Numbered from the stretch's first letter, positions 46,103 to 54,980 are shown. The stretch is 64,000 bases of DNA from Lentimicrobiaceae bacterium (GCA_020636745.1 JACJXH010000001.1:248001-312000), one strand, 5' to 3'. The notes: generated from the sequence alone by a model not told the origin. Program-made: numbers and translations.

Positions 46103-47041
46103 TTACTTTATTTTGTTCAGGTAGTTGTTGATTTTCTCCTGGTCAATGGGCACATAACCAGCCTCTTTTACAAATTTTTGTCCATCGGTGAGCACCCATT
46201 GTATAAAGTCGAGGGTTGCTTGTTTCTGAGGCTTCCCCTTTGAAACAAAATACAGTTCGCGCGCTGGTGGCGATGGGTAAACTCCATCAGCAATTGCTTT
46301 AAGTACACCATCAAAAGTTTCATAAAAATCTTCTTCTGGATCTATTTTTCCGTTGCCATTGATGTCAATGGGGATGATTTCCATACCCGGACGTTTTTTC
46401 CCGGTATTGATGTCGTAGGCAAAAATGGTGTTGTTAAAGCCGACCCCCAGTTTATCCTGGGCTACAGCATCGGCAAGGCCAGGGTCGCCGTAAATGCCTA
46501 TCCCAAGTAAGTCTTCCTGCTTTCCGCCAAGGTATTTAGCCCAGGTTTCAGCAGCACCGCAAGCATCCGAACGGGTGTAAATGACAATTTTTTCATCCTG
46601 ATCTTTTTGCAATAACTGACCCCAGCTTTTTACATTTCCATCAATAAAAATGGATTTAAAATCTTCTTTTGATAATCCTTTTTGTTTGATGTCGTTCAAA
46701 AAAGGATTCTGAACATTAATGGTTGGCACAACTGCATCAATCGTTAGGCCAACCCACCATACACCCTGGTTGATTTCTTCCTGTGATATTTCTCTTGAGA
46801 ACATTCCCAAATCAACTGTTCCAGCCAAAGCATCAGCCATGCCTTTGCCGGCGCCGCCTCCCGATACGTTAAACCTGATTTCAGGATGAATTTTCTGATA
46901 TTCTTCAGTCCATTTTACAGCCAGCGGATATAAGGCAAAAGCGCCTGAAAGACTGATGGTACTGTCCTTTTTTTTCTGTGAAGCACAGGATGAAAACATG
47001 ATAGCTGCTGTTACGAAGCCGATGAAAAATGCTTTTTTCAT
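46103..47041 (-). CDS. pstS: PstS: phosphate-binding lipoprotein with an EF-hand-like loop
   Basis: This 312-aa lipoprotein has its lipobox at FSSC (Cys19). The phosphate-binding pattern is LSGAFALYPLA near residue 31 and NVSGGGAGKGMADALAGTVDLG near 58-79. SDACGAAETW near 158 completes the ligand shell. An EF-hand-like calcium loop is present at residues 226-237 (DINGNGKIDPEE), just before FYETFDGVLKAI. It is probably anchored in the inner membrane's outer leaflet or the periplasm, and hands phosphate to PstCA. It lies 17 nt after the porin gene and 3 nt before pstC. Confidence 0.9.
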   Translation of the reverse strand: MKKAFFIGFVTAAIMFSSCASQKKKDSTISLSGAFALYPLAVKWTEEYQKIHPEIRFNVSGGGAGKGMADALAGTVDLGMFSREISQEEINQGVWWVGLTIDAVVPTINVQNPFLNDIKQKGLSKEDFKSIFIDGNVKSWGQLLQKDQDEKIVIYTRSDACGAAETWAKYLGGKQEDLLGIGIYGDPGLADAVAQDKLGVGFNNTIFAYDINTGKKRPGMEIIPIDINGNGKIDPEEDFYETFDGVLKAIADGVYPSPPARELYFVSKGKPQKQATLDFIQWVLTDGQKFVKEAGYVPIDQEKINNYLNKIK

Positions 47042-47058
47042 ATCATTGGTTTTATGGG

Positions 47059-48336
47059 TCAGTTAGGTTTGTTTTGCTTGAAAATATTCGGGGTTATGGT
47101 TAGTTGCAAGTAAAAAAACTGAGAAAATTTGTTATCCGGCACATTCTGAATTGTTTTCAGCGTTTGAGTCGGTAAAAAGAAACAATAACCGCTTTCAAGA
47201 TCGCCCCATTCATTGAATTTGTATTTGAGAATCAGATCATTTTCAACGCCGAGTCCTTTGTCATTTGGTGTTGCCGGGTTGGTTTGAGCAAGTGCAAAAC
47301 TGTGAAGCGTATTTCTTATGCTTGTTTTCTTTGAAAATTTGTAATCGAGCCACAGGTAATAATCAGCCAACCCGCCTTGTTTTGTATGAGTGGTAAAAGT
47401 TCTGAAATAATCAATGAAGCCAAAAAAACGGTGTCGGTTGCCATAAAGCGGATCGAAAAGTTTGTCGGTTTTGTCGGTTGTAATTGTTTGGTTATTTCCC
47501 GAGAGATAGCCTAACCCAATTCCAGTCGTAAATTCTCCTGTTTTGTAACTGGCATCCGCGTCTATCAGATATGCACTTACATGATTGCCTTTCTGGCTGC
47601 GGCCATACTGATAATAGGCATTAGCCCATACGTTGAGTTGTTTGGTTTTATACTCAGCGTAAAACCCGGTAGTATGCCGGAAATGAAGAGAAGAGGTGGT
47701 GTCGGTTTTGGTTATACCAGATGAAATATGTAAAAGAGACAGGTTTAGCCTGTCGTTTATTTTTTTGTTGAGCCAGAAAAAATTGAGATTTTTGATTCTG
47801 GACGAGGGGTACAGATTTTCTGACAGCGATTCTGCCATTGTATTCCAAACGATTCCGGTATGCAAATTCCAATGGTTGAGGTTTAATTTCATTACCAGTG
47901 CGTCATAGGCTATTCCATTTTGGTTCCAGTTGCGGTCGCCCAATAGTCGCCGGCTATCGTATACCAGCTGCTGACGGCCAGCCGAAATCCAGCCTGCATT
48001 TCCGATTTTTAATTCTGCATAAGCTTCAAGCAGATCGAGCGATGGGTTATCGCCAACGCCAGTTGAGTTGAGCGTAGTTTGGTCGCCCCATAACCTCACA
48101 TCCTGGGGGGTTAGTTTTATTTTCAGATAATTATTCTCAAAGCTAAATGAAAGCCTGGTTCTCTGAGAAATCAAGGCAGTAGGGGATGAGCCTGCCGCAG
48201 CCAGTTTCTGATAGCCATCGCGTAATTCAAAGCGATTGCGTAATTGAGCATCGATACTGAATTGAGCATTACCATGTTGCACAAACAAAACAGTGAACAG
48301 CACAATTGAAATCAGATTTACGGAAAAGTGTTTCAT
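47059..48336 (-). CDS. Outer-membrane porin (alginate-export-like) of the pst operon
   Basis: This 425-aa protein has its start at ATG 48336. The TTG at 48339 is not needed. A signal peptide ends near GNAQ. The body matches the alginate-export/AlgE-like barrel family: FSIDAQLRNRFELRDGYQKL, ISQRTRLSFSFENNYLKIKL, AGRQQLVYDSRRLLGDRNWNQNG. The C-terminal strand ends in an aromatic-rich QFFYLQLTITPN. It is first in a tight operon with pstSCAB, so I infer a phosphate- or anion-selective channel. A TAnnTTTG promoter lies 20 nt upstream. Confidence 0.75.
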   Translation of the reverse strand: MKHFSVNLISIVLFTVLFVQHGNAQFSIDAQLRNRFELRDGYQKLAAAGSSPTALISQRTRLSFSFENNYLKIKLTPQDVRLWGDQTTLNSTGVGDNPSLDLLEAYAELKIGNAGWISAGRQQLVYDSRRLLGDRNWNQNGIAYDALVMKLNLNHWNLHTGIVWNTMAESLSENLYPSSRIKNLNFFWLNKKINDRLNLSLLHISSGITKTDTTSSLHFRHTTGFYAEYKTKQLNVWANAYYQYGRSQKGNHVSAYLIDADASYKTGEFTTGIGLGYLSGNNQTITTDKTDKLFDPLYGNRHRFFGFIDYFRTFTTHTKQGGLADYYLWLDYKFSKKTSIRNTLHSFALAQTNPATPNDKGLGVENDLILKYKFNEWGDLESGYCFFLPTQTLKTIQNVPDNKFSQFFYLQLTITPNIFKQNKPN

Positions 48337-48356
48337 CAATGGTGATTTTTTCAGAA

Positions 48357-48364
48357 CAAAACTA
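48357..48364 (-). promoter_or_regulatory. -7 promoter element for the porin-pstSCAB operon
   Basis: The minus strand reads TAGTTTTG (TAnnTTTG), 20 nt before the porin ATG. It is flanked by the arms of a 10-bp inverted repeat (CATCAATGGT at 48334-48343 and ACCATTGATG at 48367-48376). Confidence 0.5.
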
Positions 48365-48397
48365 TAACCATTGATGGTGCTGAAAAACAGCTTTTAA

Positions 48398-48416
48398 ACG
48401 TAAGTCTGGCTTACGT
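48398..48416. promoter_or_regulatory. Inverted repeat upstream of the porin-pst promoter (operator or terminator)
   Basis: The perfect arms ACGTAAG and CTTACGT are separated by TCTGG, centred about 43 nt upstream of the -7 element. It may be a binding site for the NarL-type regulator encoded just upstream, or a weak terminator of that regulator gene, since TTTAAAAG follows on the minus strand. Sequence alone does not decide. Confidence 0.4.
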
Positions 48417-48454
48417 CTTTAGGCGCATGAATACGTTTTAATACTTAGCGTGGA

Positions 48455-49117
48455 TTAAACTTCTACAATGCCGTTTCTGATGGCAAACATTACCAGGCCG
48501 GCAGTATTTTTTGAATCAGTTTTTAGTAGAAGGTTTTCGCGGTGTTTGTCAACGGTGCGTTTGCTGATGCGCAATATGTCTGCAATTTCCTGATTGGATA
48601 ATCCCTGGCAAATGCGATAAAGAACTTCGAGTTCGCGTTCTGATAATTCTCCGGCTTTAACTGGCTTAGGTTTCCGGCTAATATTTTTTAATATACTGTC
48701 GAGGATTTCAGGTGAAAAGTAATTGTGACCAGAGATAACATTCCTTATGCAATCTTCCACATCCTGAATGCCTGAATTTTTCAGAATAAACCCTTTTGCT
48801 CCGGCATTGATCATGCGGGTGTAATAATCTTCTTCGGCATACATTGAAAGTGCAATAATTCTCAGATCCGGATTGAGTTCAATGGCTTTTATCGTTGTTT
48901 CTATTCCGTCAATTCCGGGCATATTGATGTCCATAAATACCAATCCGGGTTGTACCTGTGGTAGCATAGCTAAAAAATCACCTCCGCCAGAAGCTTCGTA
49001 AACCTTGCTGATGTATGGCAGGTTGCCTAACAACAGGCTAAGGCCTTCTCTGAAAAGTTTGTGATCATCGACCAAAAATACCGGAAATGCTTCCATACCT
49101 GAGTGGGGTTTTGTCAT
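48455..49117 (-). CDS. NarL/LuxR-type response regulator
   Basis: This is a 220-aa regulator. The receiver has an acidic DDHK start (VFLVDDHKLFREGL), phosphoacceptor Asp in LVFMDINMPGIDG and Lys in GFILKNSGI. The LuxR-type HTH lies at about 158-215 (LSERELEVLYRICQGLSNQEIADILRISKRTVDKHR, read in pieces). It is encoded 20 nt after its partner kinase. The next gene downstream is the porin-pst operon, its likely target. Confidence 0.93.
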   Translation of the reverse strand: MTKPHSGMEAFPVFLVDDHKLFREGLSLLLGNLPYISKVYEASGGGDFLAMLPQVQPGLVFMDINMPGIDGIETTIKAIELNPDLRIIALSMYAEEDYYTRMINAGAKGFILKNSGIQDVEDCIRNVISGHNYFSPEILDSILKNISRKPKPVKAGELSERELEVLYRICQGLSNQEIADILRISKRTVDKHRENLLLKTDSKNTAGLVMFAIRNGIVEV

Positions 49118-49137
49118 AGTGATTTGACTGATATGTT

Positions 49138-50094
49138 TTATCTTGAACCGGCTTTTAAATTTATAATGACATTGACCCTTACTCCTTCATTTTGTTTGGT
49201 GTAAATTTCAAAAGTGCCATTTAAGGACTTTATCCTCGATTTAATGTTTGAGAATCCCATCCCCTTGTCGCTGTATTCAGCCACTTCAATATCAAAACCA
49301 ATTCCATCGTCGAGGTAATCCAGCGCAATTGTTTGCGCATCTGTCATCAACGATATAAAAACATTTTTGGCTTCCGAGTGCTTTAACGAATTAGATATCA
49401 ACTCACAGATGACGCGGTATAGTATAACTTCAATATTATATGCAAATCGCTGATTGTCAATGTTGGTGTCAAAATTAATCCTTAAATTGCCGGTATAGGG
49501 GAGTTTTGAAATAAATGATTTGACGGCTTTTTTTAGTCCGAAACTATTTAGAATGTGAGGGCTCAGATTATTAGAAATTTCTTTGAGTGAAGTAATCGAT
49601 TCATCTATCAGTTTACCGGCATTCGCCATCACTTTTTCATTTATCTCTCCATTATTGTCGCGACAAGCTGAAATGGCCATTTTAACTGAAGAAAGCAGGG
49701 GGCCGAGGCCGTCGTGCAGCTCTTTTGCAAAATTAAGTCTTTCGTTTTCCTCTGTTCGCACAATGGCCGAAAGTACTCTTGATTCATTTTCCTTGCGCAA
49801 TTCTTCCATTCTTTTCTGAATATTGAAGATGCGTTTAATGAAAATCAGGCTGCCTAGCATGAGAATGGAAATCAAAACGCCTGTCCATGTACTAAGGAGT
49901 CCGGTTATCAGTTTGCTGTGTGAATCCATTAGCTGGAAAAACTCAAAAACCCTGCGGATGGCCATCAGTAAAAACGCAATAGAAATAAGCCACCAGGCTA
50001 TATTTGTTTTGGTTCGGCGGGTGAGCGAAAGGGCAATAATGGCTGCTCCGAACTGCAATATAATGGATATAATCAGCGCGATTTTAATGGGCAT
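49138..50094 (-). CDS. Sensor histidine kinase, HisKA_3 type
   Basis: This 318-aa kinase is taken from ATG 50094. The frame is open to a TTG at 50139, but the -7 promoter element lies between the two. Three membrane helices (about residues 5-22, 33-48, 66-88) precede a coiled linker. The phosphoacceptor region is NFAKELHDGLGPLLSS, and the HATPase has ELISNSLKHSE (N box) and LDDGIGFD with GMGFSNIKSR (G boxes). It has no periplasmic sensor domain, so it may read a membrane or partner-protein signal. Co-transcribed with the NarL-type regulator. Confidence 0.92.
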   Translation of the reverse strand: MPIKIALIISIILQFGAAIIALSLTRRTKTNIAWWLISIAFLLMAIRRVFEFFQLMDSHSKLITGLLSTWTGVLISILMLGSLIFIKRIFNIQKRMEELRKENESRVLSAIVRTEENERLNFAKELHDGLGPLLSSVKMAISACRDNNGEINEKVMANAGKLIDESITSLKEISNNLSPHILNSFGLKKAVKSFISKLPYTGNLRINFDTNIDNQRFAYNIEVILYRVICELISNSLKHSEAKNVFISLMTDAQTIALDYLDDGIGFDIEVAEYSDKGMGFSNIKSRIKSLNGTFEIYTKQNEGVRVNVIINLKAGSR

Positions 50095-50109
50095 GATCTG
50101 CTGTTTTTG

Positions 50110-50117
50110 CAAATTTA
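50110..50117 (-). promoter_or_regulatory. -7 promoter element for the two-component operon
   Basis: The minus strand reads TAAATTTG (TAnnTTTG), 15 nt before the ATG at 50094. Confidence 0.45.
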
Positions 50118-50254
50118 ACAAATGCCTCCCCAATGGCAATAAAAGTGATGGGTTATTTGAAAAGTATTATTGCTGAAGGTAAAGCTTTTGTATCAATGGA
50201 AATAAAGGAGTGGCGGGTTGTTTTTCTCTTGATTAGATATATCACGATTGGCAT

Positions 50255-50300
50255 AAAACTTACAGGGCAGGCTCGATTTGAGTCCTGCCCTGTAAGTTTT
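50255..50300 (-). terminator. Terminator of the aspartase gene
   Basis: A perfect 17-bp inverted repeat (arms 50255-50271 and 50284-50300, core TTACAGGGCAGG) encloses a 12-nt loop with a further CTC/GAG pair. Near the stop of the minus-strand aspartase gene, it is bordered by T-runs in both directions. It is the strongest hairpin in the window. Confidence 0.9.
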
Positions 50301-50312
50301 TTTATTCAATGA

Positions 50313-52178
50313 TTAATTCATTTTTGTCATAATTCGGGGTGCAATCATGTTTTTCGGGTCAAGAATCTCATCAAGCTGCTCTTTGGTCAGTAGTTTATGT
50401 TCCAGTACCAGATCGTACACTCTTTTACCCCCCTCAAGGGCTTCTTTGGCCAATTTGGTTGAAGCTTCATATCCTATTACTGGATTTAATGCAGTAACCA
50501 GGCCAATGCTGTTGTACACCATTTCGCGGCACACCTGCTCGTTGGCTGTAATGCCCTTGATACAACGATGGTTAAGTGTGTTCATGCCATTTTTAAGCAT
50601 TTCTATTGACTCGAAAAGGCTGTAAACAATGATAGGTTCCATTACATTCAGCTCGAGCTGTCCGGCTTCAGCGGCCATGGTCACCGTGAGGTCATTGCCA
50701 ATTACTTTAAAGGCAATCTGGTTCACAACCTCGGGAATTACCGGATTTACTTTACCCGGCATAATGGTACTTCCGGGTTGCATGGGAGGCAGATTGATTT
50801 CATTCAATCCGGCTCTGGGGCCTGATGACAACAAACGAAGATCATTGGAAATTTTGGAAAGTTTAACAGCCAGACGTTTAACGGCTGATGAATACATAAT
50901 AAAGGCTCCTGTGTCTTGTGTAGCTTCTACCAGGTTAGTGGCCAGTACTACTGGTTTTCCTGTAATTTCTTTCAGATGCTCAATAACAATTCCGCTGTAG
51001 CGGGGATCGGCACAAATTCCCGTGCCGATGGCAGTGCCACCCATATTTACTTCCAGAAATAACTCAACATTCTGATTCAACCGCTGAATTTCTTCTGATA
51101 GCATTACTGCATATGCTTCAAATTCCTGACCCAGGGTCATAGGCACTGCATCCTGTAACTGGGTACGACCCATTTTTATTACAGGAGCAAACTCTTTGGC
51201 TTTGAAATTAAATGAAGCAATCAGTTCACTTAAAACGGTAACCAGTTTCTCATTGCTTCGCAGCAGGGCAATTTTTATTGCAGTAGGATAGGCGTCGTTG
51301 GTAGATTGTGAGAGGTTTACATGGTTGTTCGGATGACAATATTCATATTGGCCCTTTTCATAACCCATAATTTCAAGCGCGCGGTTTGCAATAACTTCGT
51401 TGGCATTCATGTTTGTAGAAGTGCCCGCACCACCCTGAATCATATCTACAACAAAATGGAATGAAAATTTACCGTTGATGATTTCATTGCAGGCTGCAAC
51501 AATAGCATCTTTTAAAGGTTTGTCAAGTAAACCAAGGTCATAATTGGCTTTGGCTGCAGCCAGTTTTACCATGGCCAGCGACTCAGCAAATACTGGATAA
51601 AAGTTAAGTTGAACTCCTGATATGTTGAAGTTTTCCAGCGCCCTTAATGTTTGTATTCCATAATAGTATTCATACGGAACTTCCCTGAATCCGAGCAAGT
51701 CATGCTCAGTCCGGGTGCGTCCTGACTCATATTGTGCTGCCGAACTTACCATACGGGCATTGGCATGGCGCATACGACGTGAAATAACCCTTGAAATATT
51801 TGAAAATATTTTGAGTGCTATCGGGCCGTTTTGCTCAAAAAACGCTTTGGGTAATTCTAATACCGTGGTTTTTTGTTTAACACGTGCACTTGTGCTGTGT
51901 GGTGAGTCTTCGGTGAGCGAGCCTTCACCTAAAAAATCATAACGACTGAAGTAGCTTAATCTTGTTTCGGCGCCAAATGGTGATTTCTTGAATAGCTCAA
52001 CTTCTCCTTCGTAAATAATGTAAATGACTTCACGCGGACTGTTTTCATAAAACAGGTATTCCCCCGTTTTAAATACTTTTTCTTCAACAGCGGTAGCCAC
52101 TGTTGTTAATTCCTGTGTGCTGAGGCCTTTAAAAAGCTCAATGTCAGCAATGAATTTGTTTACTTCTTTGGTTTCCAT
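50313..52178 (-). CDS. aspA: Aspartate ammonia-lyase fused to an N-terminal cyclic-nucleotide-binding-like domain
   Basis: This 621-aa fusion deaminates aspartate to fumarate. Residues 1-145 have the cNMP-binding jelly roll (FKTGEYLFYENSPREVIYIIYEGEVEL, then DFLGEGSLTEDS). In the phosphate-binding cassette the usual Arg after Pro is a His (SPHSTSARV), so ligand binding is uncertain. Residues about 155-621 are a complete aspartase: RTEHDLLGFREVP, TSTNMNANEVIANRALE, HVNLSQSTNDAYPTAIK and the active-site signature GSTIMPGKVNPVIPEV. Canonical aspartases have about 470 aa and lack the first domain. Monocistronic, with a strong terminator. Confidence 0.88.
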   Translation of the reverse strand: METKEVNKFIADIELFKGLSTQELTTVATAVEEKVFKTGEYLFYENSPREVIYIIYEGEVELFKKSPFGAETRLSYFSRYDFLGEGSLTEDSPHSTSARVKQKTTVLELPKAFFEQNGPIALKIFSNISRVISRRMRHANARMVSSAAQYESGRTRTEHDLLGFREVPYEYYYGIQTLRALENFNISGVQLNFYPVFAESLAMVKLAAAKANYDLGLLDKPLKDAIVAACNEIINGKFSFHFVVDMIQGGAGTSTNMNANEVIANRALEIMGYEKGQYEYCHPNNHVNLSQSTNDAYPTAIKIALLRSNEKLVTVLSELIASFNFKAKEFAPVIKMGRTQLQDAVPMTLGQEFEAYAVMLSEEIQRLNQNVELFLEVNMGGTAIGTGICADPRYSGIVIEHLKEITGKPVVLATNLVEATQDTGAFIMYSSAVKRLAVKLSKISNDLRLLSSGPRAGLNEINLPPMQPGSTIMPGKVNPVIPEVVNQIAFKVIGNDLTVTMAAEAGQLELNVMEPIIVYSLFESIEMLKNGMNTLNHRCIKGITANEQVCREMVYNSIGLVTALNPVIGYEASTKLAKEALEGGKRVYDLVLEHKLLTKEQLDEILDPKNMIAPRIMTKMN

Positions 52179-52368
52179 TTTGTGTAATTTATAGTGTTTG
52201 TAGTGGCATTGGTATTACTAATTCCTGTTAAAGTTTTTTTGATTTAAAATTTTCTCCAGGTTTTCGTTTTTGTTTTTTTGTTGGTAAAAATTTAAAGTTG
52301 TTATAATGAAAGTGCAAAAGAGCACGGGTATTTTGTTGAACATACATTCACGATTTCATGGCTTTGCT

Positions 52369-54075
52369 TTAGAGTGATGGTCTGCCGGGTTCAGTTTTTC
52401 CGAAATCAGGCATTATATTTTTATGACAATATTGCGTAATGGCATCACCGGCAGGTTTAAATTTTAGTTTGTAGGCCATAGTCCAGTCTTCACAGGCTAA
52501 ATCTGATTTACCAGTCTGGTAATAGGCTACACCCCGGTTGTAATAAGCTTCGGCATAATCAGACTTTATCTTTAGTGCATCATTGAAATCGTGTATGGCA
52601 CTTAAAGGATTACCGGCTTTTGCTTTAAGAATGCCGCGGTTGTTGAGTGCCAGCAGATAGCGCTGGTTGCGGCTGAGTGCAAGATCGTAGTATTTCAGGG
52701 CTTCTTCAGCACGATTGGCTGCGTCGTAGTAGTTGGCCAGATAAAAATATCCATGAGCCATATCGGCATCTGACCGGCGCTTTTCTATAACATCAGTAAG
52801 TAATGTGGGTGTGTCTTTCCATGTTTTGACACGCTTGAAAGTAGCCACACTTAGCAGGCCCGTTATAAGCAACAATGATACAATCAGCATCTTACGGTTG
52901 TTTCGTTCAATGCTTTCTTTCAAATCATAAATGTTGCTTACTAAACGTCCGGCAATCATAAACAAACCAATATATGGAATGTAGGAGTACCGATCGGCTG
53001 TAATAAATATTCGCGACCAGAAAAGTGGCAAAACTATGGCAATGCTTGCCAGAAAAAATAAAATGCCTGTAATGAATTCTCTGCGGTTTTTGCCTGAAAA
53101 CCACACGGCAGCGATTAACCCCAACGGTACAATTGCGGCACTGTAAACATAGTTTGGGAGATTCCCATTTACTATTTCAGGAAATGCATAAATGGCTGAT
53201 AAATTGGTTGGAATAACTGATTTGATAAGGTAAAACGAAATGCCATAAATCACCAGAAAAATGCGCTCAATCCAATTGTAATCATGCTCCAGTACGGTAA
53301 TATGACCAAATGAAGATGCTGCCTTTATAGCAATTAAGCCAAAAATGAGTGAAAAAATCAGGAAGGGTATTTTTTCAAATATTATTCTGAAACTGAATTT
53401 ACGGCCTTTATAAAAATCCATCAAAAGTAAAATCAGCGGAAAGCTAACAGCCATTGATTTAGAGAATAGCGACAAAAGTGCAAACCCTAATGACAGCATA
53501 TAGTATTTGTTTTTAAAACCTTCGTCCAAATATTTATCCCATGCCAACAGGCCTGACAGGAAAAAAAAGGAATAAAGTCCTGAACTTCTGGTTGATATCC
53601 AGGCTACAGCCTCAACATGCATGGGGTGAATAGCGAATAAAAGCGCAACAACTGTGGCAGGAATAACTCCCTTCATCCAACGCTTCATAAGCTTATAAAC
53701 CAGCAATGTATTTATAAGATGCAGAAGGATATTGGTTAAGATGTAAGGCCATGCTGTATCTCCAGCCATTTTGTAATTCATGGCAAAACTTAATACAGCC
53801 AGGGGCTGGTACATTCCCAGATGAAAATCTGAAAATATGGCAGCTGTCTGAATAGGGCCGTTGCCGCTTACAACCTGGTTTGACAAGTATTCTCCATCGT
53901 CCCACCCAATCAGAAATTGATTCGACAATGCGCCTGAATAAATCAGAAAAGTGAAAAACAAAAGTAATCCGATAGTAAATTTCTCAGCCGAAATACTTAG
54001 ATTTCCTGGCAAGTATAGGTGTACTTGTCCGGTTTTTAATTTCTCTGTTTTGATATACTTGAACGAGCCAGCCAT
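52369..54075 (-). CDS. GT-C glycosyltransferase-like membrane protein with TPR repeats
   Basis: This 568-aa protein has about ten membrane helices from residue 30 on. An acidic pair in the first periplasmic loop (GWDDGEYLSN) is typical of GT-C enzymes, which use lipid-linked sugars. TPR-like repeats occupy about 440-545 (YFYLANYYDAANRAEEALKYYDLAL, AIHDFNDALKIKSDYAEAYYNRGVAYY). The layout resembles TMTC/PMT-like O-mannosyltransferases. Bacteroidota glycosylate many exported proteins, so this is a plausible role. The sugar and substrate are unknown. A TAACTTTG promoter lies about 40 nt upstream. Confidence 0.7.
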   Translation of the reverse strand: MAGSFKYIKTEKLKTGQVHLYLPGNLSISAEKFTIGLLLFFTFLIYSGALSNQFLIGWDDGEYLSNQVVSGNGPIQTAAIFSDFHLGMYQPLAVLSFAMNYKMAGDTAWPYILTNILLHLINTLLVYKLMKRWMKGVIPATVVALLFAIHPMHVEAVAWISTRSSGLYSFFFLSGLLAWDKYLDEGFKNKYYMLSLGFALLSLFSKSMAVSFPLILLLMDFYKGRKFSFRIIFEKIPFLIFSLIFGLIAIKAASSFGHITVLEHDYNWIERIFLVIYGISFYLIKSVIPTNLSAIYAFPEIVNGNLPNYVYSAAIVPLGLIAAVWFSGKNRREFITGILFFLASIAIVLPLFWSRIFITADRYSYIPYIGLFMIAGRLVSNIYDLKESIERNNRKMLIVSLLLITGLLSVATFKRVKTWKDTPTLLTDVIEKRRSDADMAHGYFYLANYYDAANRAEEALKYYDLALSRNQRYLLALNNRGILKAKAGNPLSAIHDFNDALKIKSDYAEAYYNRGVAYYQTGKSDLACEDWTMAYKLKFKPAGDAITQYCHKNIMPDFGKTEPGRPSL

Positions 54076-54114
54076 ATGTAATTCGCTGTAGGTTAAACGG
54101 GCTTAATGATACTG

Positions 54115-54122
54115 CAAAGTTA
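54115..54122 (-). promoter_or_regulatory. -7 promoter element for the GT-C gene
   Basis: The minus strand reads TAACTTTG (TAnnTTTG), 39 nt before the ATG at 54075. Confidence 0.45.
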
Positions 54123-54294
54123 TAAGTTTACTTGTGATCCGAGATGATACCGGTATTTGTTTTCTTTGTGTTTGTTTTATTTATGCTTGTTGCGAATTTT
54201 AGTGCCAATTTTTTTCTTTTCTAACCAAACGGCCATTTCTATTTGTAATTTTGAGCTGACTTTGTCATAATCATGAACCAACCCGAAATAACAG

Positions 54295-54846
54295 ATGACG
54301 AAAAATGCATTCATTTCATTAGCAGCAGCATTGTCCTTACTTATCATTACTTCATGCGGAAATAATAAGGGTAAATTGCTGACAGATCGTATTCAGTACG
54401 ATGTTACAATTAAAACACCAGATGTGGATTTGGAGTGGTTTGTACAGAATCTGGAAGGGCCCAAACGTGAAAAACTGGTTCAGGCCATTATCAATACGGC
54501 AAATTCAGGCAAACTGAAGATGTATGATGTGATGACCAATAAACCAATGACTCCTGCTGAGTTGAAAGAGCGGAGCACACGCAAGGAGCTGATAACTCTG
54601 CAACGTGCCTATGCTCCGTATGAAGATTATGATTCTATTGTTAGTACTGAGCTGCAGCTTTCAGATATTACAAGGGTGAGATTTCTGGAAGAGTGGTATT
54701 TGAATGAGAAAAATGGTTTGATAACCAAAAAGGTTATTGCCATTTGTCCTTTGGTTGAAAGTTATACAGAAACCGGTGAATTGCGTGGCTACAATCCGCT
54801 TTTCTGGCTCTCTTTTGAAAAAAACTTCCCGCTCGAAGCCAAGTGA
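54295..54846 (+). CDS. GldN/PorN-like lipoprotein
   Basis: This 183-aa protein has a lipobox at ITSC (Cys21). The C-terminal two thirds resemble, as I recall it, the end of GldN/PorN of the type IX secretion system: GKLKMYDVMTNKP (72-84), FLEEWYLNEKNG (130-141), VIAICPLVESY (147-157) and RGYNPLFWLSF (164-174). GldN itself is a longer secreted, non-lipidated protein that forms the periplasmic ring with GldK. gldKLMN genes are not next to this gene. It may be a paralogue or an accessory factor. Confidence 0.6.
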   Translation: MTKNAFISLAAALSLLIITSCGNNKGKLLTDRIQYDVTIKTPDVDLEWFVQNLEGPKREKLVQAIINTANSGKLKMYDVMTNKPMTPAELKERSTRKELITLQRAYAPYEDYDSIVSTELQLSDITRVRFLEEWYLNEKNGLITKKVIAICPLVESYTETGELRGYNPLFWLSFEKNFPLEAK

Positions 54847-54953
54847 TTTTCTTTGTGAAATCAATTTTATTTTGTCTTGTCATGTAAATCGGGTAATCAA
54901 TTATTCGTTTTGCCTGATTTAAATGTTCTGATTTTTCGCCTGTTAATTTTAAC

Positions 54954-54961
54954 TAATTTTG
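54954..54961 (+). promoter_or_regulatory. -7 promoter element for the M16 peptidase gene
   Basis: TAATTTTG matches TAnnTTTG, 19 nt before the ATG at 54981. Confidence 0.5.
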
Positions 54962-54980
54962 CAACCCTTAATTCTGGCGG

